Below the pieces are notes generated by a model that ran no database searches, was not told the origin of the DNA, and worked only from the letters and a program-made list of their open reading frames with translations. From JACVRW01 sp963808545 (GTDB taxonomy: Bacteria; Actinomycetota; Thermoleophilia; Solirubrobacterales; Thermoleophilaceae), in NCBI GenBank assembly GCA_963808545.1, contig CAWEGB010000007.1:372001-436000 (forward strand): a stretch of 64,000 nt of DNA, given 5' to 3'. This document shows positions 48,225 to 56,825 of this stretch, piece by piece (the first letter of the stretch is position 1; each line of letters opens with the position of its first letter). The translations under genes and the position numbers were made by a program.

Positions 48225-49781
48225 ATGGTGTCCCTCGTGCGCAGTCCCTGGCCCGATCCGGAGGTGCCGGACACCGACCTCACGAGCCACGTGCTGAGAC
48301 ACGCTTCGCGGCTGGCGGCAAAGCCCGCCCTGGCCGACGCCCCGAGCGGCCGCACGCTCAGCTTCGAACAGCTGGCCGACGGCGTCCGCCGCGCGGCCGC
48401 CGGCCTCGCCGCGCGCGGCTTCGGACCGGGCGACGTGCTGACCGTGCACATGCCCAACGTGCCCGAGTACGCGGTGGCCGCCCACGCGGCCATGTCCCTC
48501 GGCGGCGTGGTCTCCACGGCCAACCCGCTGTACACCGCGGACGAGCTGGCGCACCAGCTGGAGGACTCCGGCGCTCGCGCCCTGCTCACGGTGCCGCCGT
48601 TCCTGGCGACCGCCCTGGAGGCGGCCGGGCGGGCCCGCTGCGACGACGTGCTGGTGCTGGGCGAGGGCGAGGGAGCGACGCCCTTCGCGGAGCTGCTCGA
48701 GCACGGCCACGAACCCCCGCGGCCCGACATCGATCCGGAGAGCACCGCCGCACTGCTGTATTCGAGCGGCACCACCGGTCTGCCCAAGGGGGTCGAGCTG
48801 AGCCACCGCGCGCTGCTCGCCAACGTCGTGCAGTCCCATACCGCGCTGGCCCTCGACTCCGACGACACCTGCGTCGCCGTCGCCCCCTACTTCCACGCGC
48901 TCGGGTTCGTGATCCTGATGAACGCGTCGCTCGCGGCCGGAGCCACCGTGGTGTCCCTGCCGCGCTTCGAGCTGGAAGCCTTCCTGCAGGCGATCCAGGA
49001 TCACCGCGCAACCTTCACGATCGTCGTCCCGCCAATCGCACTGGGGCTCGCCCGCCACCCCGCCGTCGACCGCTTCGATGTCTCCTCCCTGCGCTTCGTG
49101 GGCTGCGGCGCGGCGCCGCTCGGCCTCGAGACGCAGCGGGCCTGCGCCGAGCGGCTCGGCTGCCTGGTCGAGCAGGGCTACGGCATGACGGAGATGTCGG
49201 CGGGCATCGCCATCTCCTCCATGGACCAGACGGTGCGCAACGGCCCGGGCCAGGTCGGCATCCTGCTGCCCGGGACCGAGGCGCGCGTGCTCGACCCGGA
49301 CACCGGCGCCGACCTCGGCCCCGGCGCGACCGGCGAGCTGACCTTCCGCGGGCCTCAGCTGATGACCGGCTACCTCGGCCGGCCCGAGGCCACGGCGGCC
49401 ACGATCGACTCCGACGGCTGGCTGCACAGCGGCGACGTGGGCCGCGTGGACGAGGACGGCCGCGTCCACATCACGGACCGGCTCAAGGAGCTCATCAAGT
49501 ACAAGGGCTACCAGGTGGCGCCCGCGGAGATCGAGGCCGTGCTGACCGGTCACGCCCAGATCAGCGCGGCGGCGGTGATCGGCGCCCCAGACGAGGAGGC
49601 CGGCGAGCTGCCCACCGCCTTCGTCGTCGTGTCGGGCGAGCTCGACGACGCCGCTCTCATGAGCTGGGTGGCCGAGCGCGTGGCTCCGCACAAGCGCGTC
49701 AGGCGGGTCGAGCGCGTGGACGAGATCCCCTGCTCGCCGTCCGGCAAGATCCTGCGGCGCGAGCTGCGGGCGCGGCTCTGA
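48225..49781 (+). CDS. AMP-binding acyl-CoA ligase (4-coumarate/long-chain type)
   Basis: 518 aa from ATG 48225 (GTG 48228 also possible; GAGG lies just upstream). Adenylate-forming motifs: LLYSSGTTGLPKGVELSHRA (P-loop) near residue 178, YFHALGF, EQGYGMTEMS near 315, GWLHSGDVGRVDEDGRVHIT near 405, KELIKYKGYQVAPAEIE and the C-terminal catalytic lysine in SPSGKILRRELR. It activates a fatty or aryl acid to its CoA-ester. Substrate open. Confidence 0.92.
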   Translation: MVSLVRSPWPDPEVPDTDLTSHVLRHASRLAAKPALADAPSGRTLSFEQLADGVRRAAAGLAARGFGPGDVLTVHMPNVPEYAVAAHAAMSLGGVVSTANPLYTADELAHQLEDSGARALLTVPPFLATALEAAGRARCDDVLVLGEGEGATPFAELLEHGHEPPRPDIDPESTAALLYSSGTTGLPKGVELSHRALLANVVQSHTALALDSDDTCVAVAPYFHALGFVILMNASLAAGATVVSLPRFELEAFLQAIQDHRATFTIVVPPIALGLARHPAVDRFDVSSLRFVGCGAAPLGLETQRACAERLGCLVEQGYGMTEMSAGIAISSMDQTVRNGPGQVGILLPGTEARVLDPDTGADLGPGATGELTFRGPQLMTGYLGRPEATAATIDSDGWLHSGDVGRVDEDGRVHITDRLKELIKYKGYQVAPAEIEAVLTGHAQISAAAVIGAPDEEAGELPTAFVVVSGELDDAALMSWVAERVAPHKRVRRVERVDEIPCSPSGKILRRELRARL

Positions 49782-49790
49782 TCGCGCCGG

Positions 49791-51203
49791 CTACCCGTCG
49801 GCCAGCAGGCGTGCCGCCTCGCTCGACGCGGTGACGTGGATCGCGCCGGGTTCGCGCACCCACGCGATCAGGTTGAGCGACTGGAGGCGGTCGAGCGCGA
49901 ACTGGAAGGCGCGCGCCTGGCGCCCCGAGCGGTAGCGGCGGCGCACGTCGAAGGCGAAGCCGGTGGTGTGCAGCGAGTAGGCGCGCGTGGCCTCGGGATT
50001 GCGGCGGGCGAGCACGTCCTGGTAGGTCTGGTCGCGGGCCGTGCTGGTCACGATGAGCGGCGCCCTGCTTTCGCTCAGGTCACGCACCCGGCCGCCGATG
50101 TACACGGCCACGGCGAGCGCCTCGGGGCGCAGCCCGCGGTAGAGCTCGCGGTCTTCGTCCAGGCGGCGCGCCAGCTCGCCCATGCGCCGGTCGCGCCGCA
50201 GGCCGTAGCGTCCGGGCTCGTCCGGGAAGGGCAGCAGCTCGCCCGAGTCGTAGGCCGCGTCGAGGTCGCCCGGCTCCTCGAACACCTCCGTGTCCGCGCG
50301 CGGGTGAAGCACCTCCTCGGCCGAGGCCTTGGCGCCGTGAAGCTCGTCCAGGCGCTCGAGCTCGGCTCGATCGGTGCGGTAGAGCTCCATGATCCGCTGT
50401 GAGGCCAGCACTCGCCACAGGTAGGTCTTCGAGTCGTCGCCGAGGCCGCTCAGCAGCTCGTAGGTGCGCGGGTGCCGGTCCGGCGTGGAGTCGAAGTAGA
50501 CCCGCGTGTAGCTCGCCTCACGGTCGCCGTACGCGCTGAGCACGTCCTGGAGGTTGCCGATTCCCATGTGGTACGAGACCACCGCCAGGTCCTCGCGTCC
50601 AAGCGTGGAGAGCGCCAGGCTGAGGTAGCGGCCGGTGCCGGCGAGCGCCTTGTCGGGATCGAAGCGCTCGTCCACGGCGCGGCGGCGGGCCCGCAGGCGC
50701 CGTGAGCGCTCCTGCTCGCCGCGGCGCTCCGCGCGGCGGATCGCTCGCGTGAGGCGCCGGCTCTGCTCGACGTCGACCCTCATTCCGAGCAGCTCGGTGG
50801 CCGTTCCGGCGAGGATCTGCGTGAGGCCGGCGGCGCCCTCGATGTCGTCGGAGGCGGTGGCCTCCGGGAGCCCGGCGCTCTCCAGGAAGACCATGCCCTC
50901 CACCAGGTCGGGGTCGATTCCGGCGCTCTCGGCCGCGTCCTCGATCTGCGGTCGCCAGCGCTCGACCCGGCGCGCGCTGGCGAGTACGCCTTCGGGGCTC
51001 TTCTCGTAGATCACGTGGCTGTGGCCGGCCGCCGCTCGCTCGGCCAGGTCCGCCTCGCGGGAGGGCGTGTAGGCGAACGGGTCGGCGGAGACCTCCACCG
51101 GCTCTGACGCCGGCGGCCCGTCGTCTCCTAGCAGCACGAAGCCGGCCGCGACGACGGCGGCGATGAGCAGCGCAAGGACTACGGCCAGGGCCAGGCGGGG
51201 CAC
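49791..51203 (-). CDS. Predicted lytic transglycosylase fused to a LAS-type peptidase-like domain
   Basis: 470 aa. N-terminal signal anchor (residues ~4-26). An SLT transglycosylase domain follows (~75-245): GMVFLESAGLPEATASDDIE with the catalytic glutamate, GAAGLTQILAGTATELLGM, and AVVSYHMGIGNLQDVLSAYG. The C-terminal third contains TRAYSLHTTGFAFDVRRRYR, matching the SxHxxGxAxD zinc motif of LAS (VanY/M15-like, DUF5715-like) peptidases, and EPGAIHV, which would give the last ligand. It would cut both glycan and peptide parts of the wall outside the membrane. The peptidase activity is inference. Confidence 0.82.
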   Translation of the reverse strand: MPRLALAVVLALLIAAVVAAGFVLLGDDGPPASEPVEVSADPFAYTPSREADLAERAAAGHSHVIYEKSPEGVLASARRVERWRPQIEDAAESAGIDPDLVEGMVFLESAGLPEATASDDIEGAAGLTQILAGTATELLGMRVDVEQSRRLTRAIRRAERRGEQERSRRLRARRRAVDERFDPDKALAGTGRYLSLALSTLGREDLAVVSYHMGIGNLQDVLSAYGDREASYTRVYFDSTPDRHPRTYELLSGLGDDSKTYLWRVLASQRIMELYRTDRAELERLDELHGAKASAEEVLHPRADTEVFEEPGDLDAAYDSGELLPFPDEPGRYGLRRDRRMGELARRLDEDRELYRGLRPEALAVAVYIGGRVRDLSESRAPLIVTSTARDQTYQDVLARRNPEATRAYSLHTTGFAFDVRRRYRSGRQARAFQFALDRLQSLNLIAWVREPGAIHVTASSEAARLLADG

Positions 51204-51241
51204 ACCCCCAGCTTGGCAAGGGCGAGCGGGAGTCCCGAGAG

Positions 51242-52024
51242 CTAGTCCGCGCCGAGCGGCCGCCTGCCGGCGGCCTCGGCGTGCTCGCCGGCGGCCCGGC
51301 GGGCCTGCCGGGCGGCGCGCACGGCGCCCTTGCGGCCCTCGCGCTGCAGCCGCGCGTGAAGCTCCTTGACCCGGTCGAAGACGAGCTCGGAGGCGGCCTG
51401 GGACTGCTCGCGAGTGGGCTCCGTCACCGCCTCGAAGCGCAGCGGCTCGGCAAACTGGACGGTGACCTTCGGAAACTGGAGGCGCTTCCAGTTGCGCACG
51501 CGCTCCGTCCCGGCGATCGCGGTGGGCACGATCGCGGCGCCGGACTCGAGCGCCAGCCGGCCGAGCCCGTGGCGCGGCTTGCCGAGCTCACCCGAGCGCG
51601 AGCGCCCGGCCTCGGCGTACATGACCACGATGTCGTCGCGGTCGAGGATCGCGTGGGCGGTCCTGAACGCCTCCTCGTCGGCGTGGCCGCGCCGCACCGG
51701 GAACACGCCGCCGTTGTTGAACACGATCTCGAGCGGCATGGTGAACAGCTGGGACTTGGCCATGAACTGGACCTTGCGGCGGAGGTACACCGCCACGAAG
51801 AAGTGGTCGAGGAAGGAGAAGTGGTTCGGCGCGATGATCACCGGTCCCGCCGCGGGAACGTTGTGCGAGTCGATGCAGCGGGCCCGATAGAAGAGAACGA
51901 TGTAGGGAGTGAGGACCAGGCGCACGAACTCGTACATCCAGTTCGGCGGCTTCGTGCGCGTGCGCTCGTGAAACCGCGCGAAGTGCTCGGCCGGGCGCGG
52001 GTCCTTATAGACCTGCTCCTTCAC
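51242..52024 (-). CDS. 1-acyl-sn-glycerol-3-phosphate acyltransferase family protein
   Basis: 260 aa from GTG 52024. PlsC-type: APNHFSFLDHFFVAVYL (HX4D) near residue 95, GGVFPVRRGHADEEAF near 138, YAEAGRSRSGELGKPRHG (E-G-R/S motif) near 162 and IVPTAIAGTERV near 195. It acylates lysophosphatidic acid or a similar acceptor in membrane-lipid synthesis at the inner membrane face. TTG-rich leader; -10-like TGTAGA lies just upstream. Divergent from the biotinyl-carrier gene; a hairpin (52045-52064) sits between them. Confidence 0.9.
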   Translation of the reverse strand: MKEQVYKDPRPAEHFARFHERTRTKPPNWMYEFVRLVLTPYIVLFYRARCIDSHNVPAAGPVIIAPNHFSFLDHFFVAVYLRRKVQFMAKSQLFTMPLEIVFNNGGVFPVRRGHADEEAFRTAHAILDRDDIVVMYAEAGRSRSGELGKPRHGLGRLALESGAAIVPTAIAGTERVRNWKRLQFPKVTVQFAEPLRFEAVTEPTREQSQAASELVFDRVKELHARLQREGRKGAVRAARQARRAAGEHAEAAGRRPLGAD

Positions 52025-52044
52025 TACGCGCTTCTACAACGATC

Positions 52045-52064
52045 GCCGGGTTTCGTTACCCGGC
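52045..52064. repeat. Hairpin in a divergent intergenic region
   Basis: GCCGGGT (52045-52051), loop TTCGTT, ACCCGGC (52058-52064): a 7-bp perfect stem. It lies between two divergent genes, where a terminator is not expected, so it may be an operator or a leader structure of either gene. The + strand continues with TATCTT, a possible -10 box (about 52077). Confidence 0.5.
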
Positions 52065-52117
52065 CCCGGCCGCCGGTATCTTGCCCCCGTTCGCCCACCT
52101 CAACCACTGGAGCTCAC

Positions 52118-52330
52118 TTGCCCGACGTCGAGGCGCACATCACAGGCACCGTCTGGAAGGTCGAGTGTCAGGTCGGTCAGGACGTCGAGGAGGGCGACAC
52201 GCTCGTGGTCCTCGAGTCGATGAAGATGGAGATGCCGGTCGAGGCCGAGGACCCCGGAAAAGTGAAGGAGATCGTCTGTCAGGAGGGGCAGTCGGTCTCG
52301 GAGGGCGACACGCTGGTCGTACTGGAGTGA
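52118..52330 (+). CDS. Stand-alone biotin/lipoyl attachment (BCCP-like) protein
   Basis: 70 aa from TTG 52118, with GGAG 6 nt upstream. A complete biotinyl domain: ITGTVWKVECQVGQDVEEGD, then VVLESMKMEMPVEAED with the biotinylated lysine in MKM, then EIVCQEGQSVSEGDTLVVLE. It carries CO2 for a biotin-dependent carboxylase or decarboxylase encoded elsewhere. Its stop overlaps the crotonase start (GTGA), and the biotin-synthesis genes follow, so cofactor and acceptor are made together. Only 70 residues, without the linker arm of larger BCCPs. Confidence 0.92.
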   Translation: MPDVEAHITGTVWKVECQVGQDVEEGDTLVVLESMKMEMPVEAEDPGKVKEIVCQEGQSVSEGDTLVVLE

Positions 52331-53103
52331 CGGACAAGCTTCGGCTCGACCACCCGGCGGAGGGGGTCGCGCGCCTCACCATCGCCAACCCGGAGCGCCG
52401 CGGCGCCCTCGACCACGAGATCCTCGATGCCCTCGCCGGTCACCTGCGCACCCTCGAGGCGCGCTGCCTCGTGCTCCGTGGGACGGGCGCGGTCTTCTCC
52501 GCCGGCTACGACATCGGCAACCTGCAGGGCCAGTCGTTCGAGGAGAGCGCCGAGCGGCTCGTGGCCCATCCCTTCCACGACGCCCTCGAGGCTCTGGAGG
52601 CCTACGAGTTCCCGGTGCTGGCCGCCGTCAACGGGCACGCGATCGGAGGCGGGCTCGAGCTGGCGGTCACCTGCGACATCCGGCTCGCGGCGCAGGGGAT
52701 CAAGCTGGGCATGCCGCCGGCCAAGCTCGGCCTCATCTACTCGCACACCGGCCTGCGCAAGTTCATCGACCTGTGCGGGCCGGCCAACACGGCGGAGCTG
52801 TTCTACGTGGGACGCAACGTCGACGCCGAGCGGGCCGAGCGCATGGGCCTCGTCAACGAGGTGGTGGAGCCCGACGAGCTCGACGAGCGCGTGCTCGACC
52901 TCGCCGCCGAGATCGCCGCCAACGCCCCGCTTTCGCTGGCCGGCAACAAGCGCGCCCTGAGGGCGCTGCGTTCGCAGCCGCTGCCCGAGGAGGTGGAGCG
53001 GGAGCTGATCGAGCTCCGCGAGTCGTGCTTTCGCTCCGAGGACTTTCGCGAGGGTGTGCGCGCCTTCGCCGAGAAGCGCCGCCCGGTGTGGCGCGGGCGC
53101 TGA
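52327..53103 (+). CDS. Crotonase-fold protein, methylmalonyl-CoA decarboxylase-like
   Basis: 258 aa from GTG 52327. VFSAGYDIGNLQGQSFEE and NGHAIGGGLELAVTCDIRLA form the CoA-binding core. Where hydratases have a catalytic glutamate (GxPExxLG) this protein reads KLGMPPAKLGLIYSHTGL, resembling the TPANLGVPYN region of E. coli methylmalonyl-CoA decarboxylase (ScpB/YgfG). A decarboxylase or other non-hydratase activity is therefore more likely. Coupled to the biotinyl carrier by GTGA. Specific function inferred, not proven. Confidence 0.83.
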   Translation: MTDKLRLDHPAEGVARLTIANPERRGALDHEILDALAGHLRTLEARCLVLRGTGAVFSAGYDIGNLQGQSFEESAERLVAHPFHDALEALEAYEFPVLAAVNGHAIGGGLELAVTCDIRLAAQGIKLGMPPAKLGLIYSHTGLRKFIDLCGPANTAELFYVGRNVDAERAERMGLVNEVVEPDELDERVLDLAAEIAANAPLSLAGNKRALRALRSQPLPEEVERELIELRESCFRSEDFREGVRAFAEKRRPVWRGR

Positions 53104-53157
53104 GCGGCCGCGCGCGAACCGCTCCGTCCGGCGCGGGGCCTACCGTCGCTGCCAATC

Positions 53158-54330
53158 GTGCCGCCCCTCATCTCCCGCGAAGAGGCGCTCAGGCTCGGTG
53201 AGATCGAGGATCGCGCCGGGCTCGAGGAGCTGATCGAGCGCGCCTGGCGCGTTCGGCTCGAGCGCTTCGGCGACTCCACCGACATGTGCTCGCTCGTCAA
53301 CGCCAAGTCGGGCGGCTGCGCCGAGGATTGCGGCTTCTGCTCGCAGTCGCGCTTCGCGGAGGCCGACACGCCGATGCACGCGATGATGAGCCCCGAGCAG
53401 ATCCTCGAGCACGCCCGCGCCGCGGAGGCGGCGGGCGCTCACCGCTTCTGCATGGTCACCCAGGGCCAGGGCCTGTCCAAGCGCGACTTCGGCAACATCA
53501 TCGAGGGCGCGCGCCTCGTCTCCCGGCACACCAACCTCAAGCGCTGCGTCTCGATCGGGCACATGTCTGCCGCGCGCGCCCAGGCCCTGAAGGAGGCTGG
53601 GGTGCAGCGTGTCCACCACAACGTCGAGACCGCCGAGAGCTACTACCCGGAGGTCTCGTCCACCGTTCGCTACGCAGGGCGGCTGCGCACCATCGACGCT
53701 GTGCGGGAGGCCGGCCTCGAGACCTGCGTGGGCGGCATCCTCAACCTCGGCGAGTCCAACGAGCAGCGGGTGGAGATGGCCTTCGAGCTGGCCGAGGTGA
53801 ATCCCACCTCGGTGCCCATCAACCTGCTCAATCCGCGCCCCGGCACGAAGTTCGGCGATCGCGAGCTGATGGATCCGTGGGAGGCGGTCAAGTGGGTGGC
53901 GATCTTCCGGCTGATCCTGCCCGGGGCGCTGTTCCGCCTGTGCGGGGGCCGCAATGAGAACCTCGGTGCGGGCGACATCCAGCAGCTGGCCGTCAAGGCC
54001 GGGCTCAACGGCGTGATGATGGGCAACTTCCTCACCACCCTCGGCTCGGAGCCCGAGCAGGACCGGCAGATGTTCGAGGAACTGGGACTCAACGTGGCCC
54101 GCCAGGACGACAACGGCGCCAACCCCCGGCCCGACAACCGCTCGGGCTGGCTCGAGGGCGAGAGCCCGCGCACGCCGGTCGACGAGCTCGTCGACTCACA
54201 GGACGAGGCCAACTTCTGGGATCCGTCCACGCAGCTGCGCCACCGCCGCAAGGCATCGGCGCCGCCGCGGCCCGACGGGGCTCCCAACACGTACCCCGAG
54301 ATCGTCCACGTCGAGGGAAGGGCCGCGTGA
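53158..54330 (+). CDS. bioB: Biotin synthase
   Basis: 390 aa from GTG 53158. Radical-SAM enzyme that inserts sulfur into dethiobiotin. CAEDCGFCSQS gives the CxxxCxxC [4Fe-4S] ligands near residue 59; RFCMVTQGQG, CVSIGHMSAA, VHHNVETAESYYP, GGILNLGES and LCGGRNENLG follow as in all BioB. The tail beyond ~330 (SGWLEGESPRTPVDELVDSQ onward) is an unusual extension of about 50 residues. Its stop overlaps the bioF GTG by 4 bp. Confidence 0.96.
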   Translation: MPPLISREEALRLGEIEDRAGLEELIERAWRVRLERFGDSTDMCSLVNAKSGGCAEDCGFCSQSRFAEADTPMHAMMSPEQILEHARAAEAAGAHRFCMVTQGQGLSKRDFGNIIEGARLVSRHTNLKRCVSIGHMSAARAQALKEAGVQRVHHNVETAESYYPEVSSTVRYAGRLRTIDAVREAGLETCVGGILNLGESNEQRVEMAFELAEVNPTSVPINLLNPRPGTKFGDRELMDPWEAVKWVAIFRLILPGALFRLCGGRNENLGAGDIQQLAVKAGLNGVMMGNFLTTLGSEPEQDRQMFEELGLNVARQDDNGANPRPDNRSGWLEGESPRTPVDELVDSQDEANFWDPSTQLRHRRKASAPPRPDGAPNTYPEIVHVEGRAA

Positions 54331-55577
54331 GCGCCGACATCCAGGACCGGCTGGCCGAGATCCGCAACCGCGGGCTCTACCGGCGAATGCGCTGCGTATC
54401 CGGTCCGCAGGGGCCGCGCGTGCTGCTCGACGGGCAGCCCGTGCTGCTGCTCTGCTCGAACAACTACCTGGGCCTGGCCGACCATCCCCGCGTGCGAGAG
54501 GCCGCGGCCGAGGCGGCGATGCGTTACGGGGCCGGCGCGGGCGCCTCGCGCCTCGTGTCGGGCAACATGACGATCCACCGCCGCCTGGAGAACCGGCTCG
54601 CCGCCTTCAAGCGCTCCGACGCCTGTCTCCTGTTCGGCTCCGGCTACCTGGCCAACGCCGGGGTGGTGTCCTCCCTCGCCCGCGAGGGTGACGTGGTGTT
54701 CTCCGACGCCCTCAACCACGCGTCGATTGTGGACGGCTGTCGCCTGGCCCGAGCCGAGACGTTCGTGTACGACCACTGCGATACGGACCACCTGGAGTGG
54801 GGGCTGCGTCAGGCCGAGGGTCGCGGCTCGCTGATCGTCACCGACGGCGTCTTCTCCATGGACGGGGACGTCGCTCCGCTCGAGCGGCTGGTCGAACTGG
54901 GGCATCGCTATGACGCGCGCGTGATGGTCGACGACGCCCACGGCACCGGCGCCGTGGGTCCCGAGGGCCGCGGCTCGGTGGCCGCCGCGGGGCTGGAGGA
55001 CGAGGTGGACGTGGTGGTGGGCACGCTCGGCAAGGCGCTCGGCTCCTACGGCGCCTTCGTCTGCTGCGACCAGTCGATGGCCAAGTACCTGATCAACAGC
55101 GCTCGCACCCTGATCTTCTCCACGGCTCTGTCGCCGCCGTCCGTGGCGGCGGCCATGGCGGCGCTCGAACTGCTCTGCGAGCAACCCCGCCGGGTGGAGA
55201 AGCTGCAGCGCAACGCCGCGGTTCTGCGGGCGTCGCTCGCCGAGCGGGGTCTGCCGGTACCCGACCACGAGACGCAGATCGTGCCGCTGGTGGTGGGCGA
55301 TGCCCGCGAGGCGGTGCACGCCAGCGAGCGCGCGCTCGAGCGAGGCATCTTCGCCCAGGCGATCCGGCCGCCCACGGTGCCTCAGGGCACCTCGCGCCTG
55401 CGCCTGGCGGTCATGGCGGCCCACACCAAGTCGGAGCTGCGCGAGGCAGCGGGGGTGCTCGCGTCGTGCGTGCCGGCGTCGGCTCGGGCGGCCACCGCGA
55501 AGCTGACCGCAACCGGCGCCACGCAGCAGGAAACCGACCGCAGCCGCGTGTTCGACGGCCTGCGCGACGCCGCCTGA
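54327..55577 (+). CDS. bioF: 8-amino-7-oxononanoate synthase
   Basis: 416 aa from GTG 54327. PLP enzyme joining pimeloyl thioester and L-alanine. LCSNNYLGLADHPRVREAA, GAGASRLVSGNMTIHRRLE, FSDALNHASIVDG, DDAHGTGAVG and the PLP lysine in VGTLGKALGSYGAFV near residue 237. About 35 residues longer than usual at the C-terminus. bioA is absent from the window. Located between bioB and a 42-aa frame upstream of bioD. Confidence 0.95.
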   Translation: MSADIQDRLAEIRNRGLYRRMRCVSGPQGPRVLLDGQPVLLLCSNNYLGLADHPRVREAAAEAAMRYGAGAGASRLVSGNMTIHRRLENRLAAFKRSDACLLFGSGYLANAGVVSSLAREGDVVFSDALNHASIVDGCRLARAETFVYDHCDTDHLEWGLRQAEGRGSLIVTDGVFSMDGDVAPLERLVELGHRYDARVMVDDAHGTGAVGPEGRGSVAAAGLEDEVDVVVGTLGKALGSYGAFVCCDQSMAKYLINSARTLIFSTALSPPSVAAAMAALELLCEQPRRVEKLQRNAAVLRASLAERGLPVPDHETQIVPLVVGDAREAVHASERALERGIFAQAIRPPTVPQGTSRLRLAVMAAHTKSELREAAGVLASCVPASARAATAKLTATGATQQETDRSRVFDGLRDAA

Positions 55578-55578
55578 C

Positions 55579-55707
55579 GTGCGCAGCGGCCAGTGCGTGA
55601 TCCGCCGCGCCCCGGGGGTGCGGCGAGCCGTCGTTCAGCGGGAGCGAGGCAGCCGGCGCGACTGCTGGGCGGTGCGGCGCTGGCGGCTGATCCTGTACCG
55701 GGCCTGA
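55579..55707 (+). CDS. Possible 42-aa Arg-rich peptide between bioF and bioD
   Basis: GTG 55579 lies 1 bp after the bioF stop and the frame ends at TGA 55707, 6 bp before the bioD ATG. The peptide is very basic with two Cys (VRSGQCVIRRAPGVRR and RDCWAVRRWRL). No family match; it does not look like the biotin synthase auxiliary protein BsaP, which has CxxC pairs. Its stop lies in the loop of a hairpin at the bioD start. It may serve only for translational coupling. Confidence 0.4.
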   Translation: MRSGQCVIRRAPGVRRAVVQRERGSRRDCWAVRRWRLILYRA

Positions 55708-55713
55708 GGCCCG
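55699..55713 (+). promoter_or_regulatory. Hairpin abutting the bioD start codon
   Basis: CGGGCC-TGA-GGCCCG (55699-55713), a perfect 6-bp stem whose loop is the stop codon of the 42-aa frame, directly followed by ATG 55714. It occupies the place of a ribosome site, so bioD translation probably depends on ribosomes arriving through the upstream frame. Confidence 0.5.
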
Positions 55714-56385
55714 ATGCACGGGATCTTCGTAACGGGCACCGACACCGAGGTGGGCAAGTCGGTCGTGGCCGCGGCGATCTGCGCCGCGCTGACCGAGCAG
55801 GGCAAGCGTGTGGCCGCATTCAAGCCGGCGGTCACGGGGCTCGACGAAGCGCCGAGCTCGTTCGGCCCCGACCACGAGTTGCTCGCCCGGGCTGCCGGCG
55901 ACCTCCGCTCTCCGGTGGAGGTGGCGCCCTACCGCTTCGGTCCGCCCCTGTCGCCTCACCTGGCCGCGGAGCAGGCCGGGACGACCATCGATCCGGCGCG
56001 GCTGGTGGCGCTCGCTCGCGCGGCCGGCGACGGCGCGGACGTGCTGGTGGCCGAGGGAGTGGGCGGCCTGCTCGTGCCGCTCACGCCCGGCTACCTCGTT
56101 CGCGATCTGGCCGTCGACCTCGCCCTGCCGGTGGTGGTGGCGGCCCGGCCGGGACTCGGAACCATCAACCACACGTTGCTCACGGTCGAGGCCGCCCGGG
56201 CCGGCGGGCTCGAGGTCGCCGGCGTGGTCATGACGCCCTGGCCGGCCGAGCCGGCGGCGATCGAGAGCTCGAACCGGTCCACGGTCGAGCGCCTCGGGGA
56301 CGTGCCCGTGCACGGCCTGGCGCCCACCGCTCCCGCCGGCCTTGCCGCCGCGGGAGCGTCGCTTCCGCTGCGCGACTGGCTGTGA
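55714..56385 (+). CDS. bioD: Dethiobiotin synthase
   Basis: 223 aa. P-loop ligase closing the ureido ring of biotin: GIFVTGTDTEVGKSVVAAAI at the N-terminus (Walker A variant), AFKPAVTG near residue 36, LVAEGVGGLLVPL near 112, GTINHTLLTVEAARAGGLEV near 150 and AGVVMTPWP. Last gene of the biotin block. Confidence 0.95.
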   Translation: MHGIFVTGTDTEVGKSVVAAAICAALTEQGKRVAAFKPAVTGLDEAPSSFGPDHELLARAAGDLRSPVEVAPYRFGPPLSPHLAAEQAGTTIDPARLVALARAAGDGADVLVAEGVGGLLVPLTPGYLVRDLAVDLALPVVVAARPGLGTINHTLLTVEAARAGGLEVAGVVMTPWPAEPAAIESSNRSTVERLGDVPVHGLAPTAPAGLAAAGASLPLRDWL

Positions 56386-56406
56386 CCTCCCTTCTATGCT
56401 GGCCTG

Positions 56407-56808
56407 ATGGCCACGCCCGACGCTGAGCAGGCGGACGACACCCCTGAGCTGCTGCTCAAGCTTCGCGAGCGCAAGGAGCGTCACAAGCAGCGCCACCCGA
56501 TTCACCGCGCCGGCGTGGTGGTGCTCGGCGTCCTCGTCGTGCTGGCCGGAATCGTCATGTCCGGGCCGGGCATCCCCGGTCCGGGGATCGCGACGATCCT
56601 GGTCGGCCTGGCCCTGCTGGCTCTCGAGTTCGACCGCGCCGAGCGCCTGCTCGAGCGGGCGATCATCTGGGGCGATCAGGTCAAGGACCGTGCGGAGGAG
56701 AGCTCCACGGCGGAGCGGGTGGCGCTCAGCTTCTTCGCGGCCATCGCGCTGGCCGCGTTCGTGGTGGCGGCGATCCTCTGGAACATCCCGCTGGTGCCGC
56801 TGATCTAG
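56407..56808 (+). CDS. PGPGW-family transmembrane protein
   Basis: 133 aa. A charged N-terminal ~35 residues, a first helix, the turn SGPGIPGPGIATI (the PGPGW-type motif, here without the Trp), a second helix, a charged loop and a third helix at the C-terminus. Known as TIGR02611-like actinobacterial membrane proteins; function unknown. TATGCT (56395-56400) ends 6 nt before ATG 56407, so it probably has its own leaderless transcript separate from bioD. Confidence 0.82.
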   Translation: MATPDAEQADDTPELLLKLRERKERHKQRHPIHRAGVVVLGVLVVLAGIVMSGPGIPGPGIATILVGLALLALEFDRAERLLERAIIWGDQVKDRAEESSTAERVALSFFAAIALAAFVVAAILWNIPLVPLI

Positions 56809-56825
56809 TGGCCTGAGTCAGGTCA

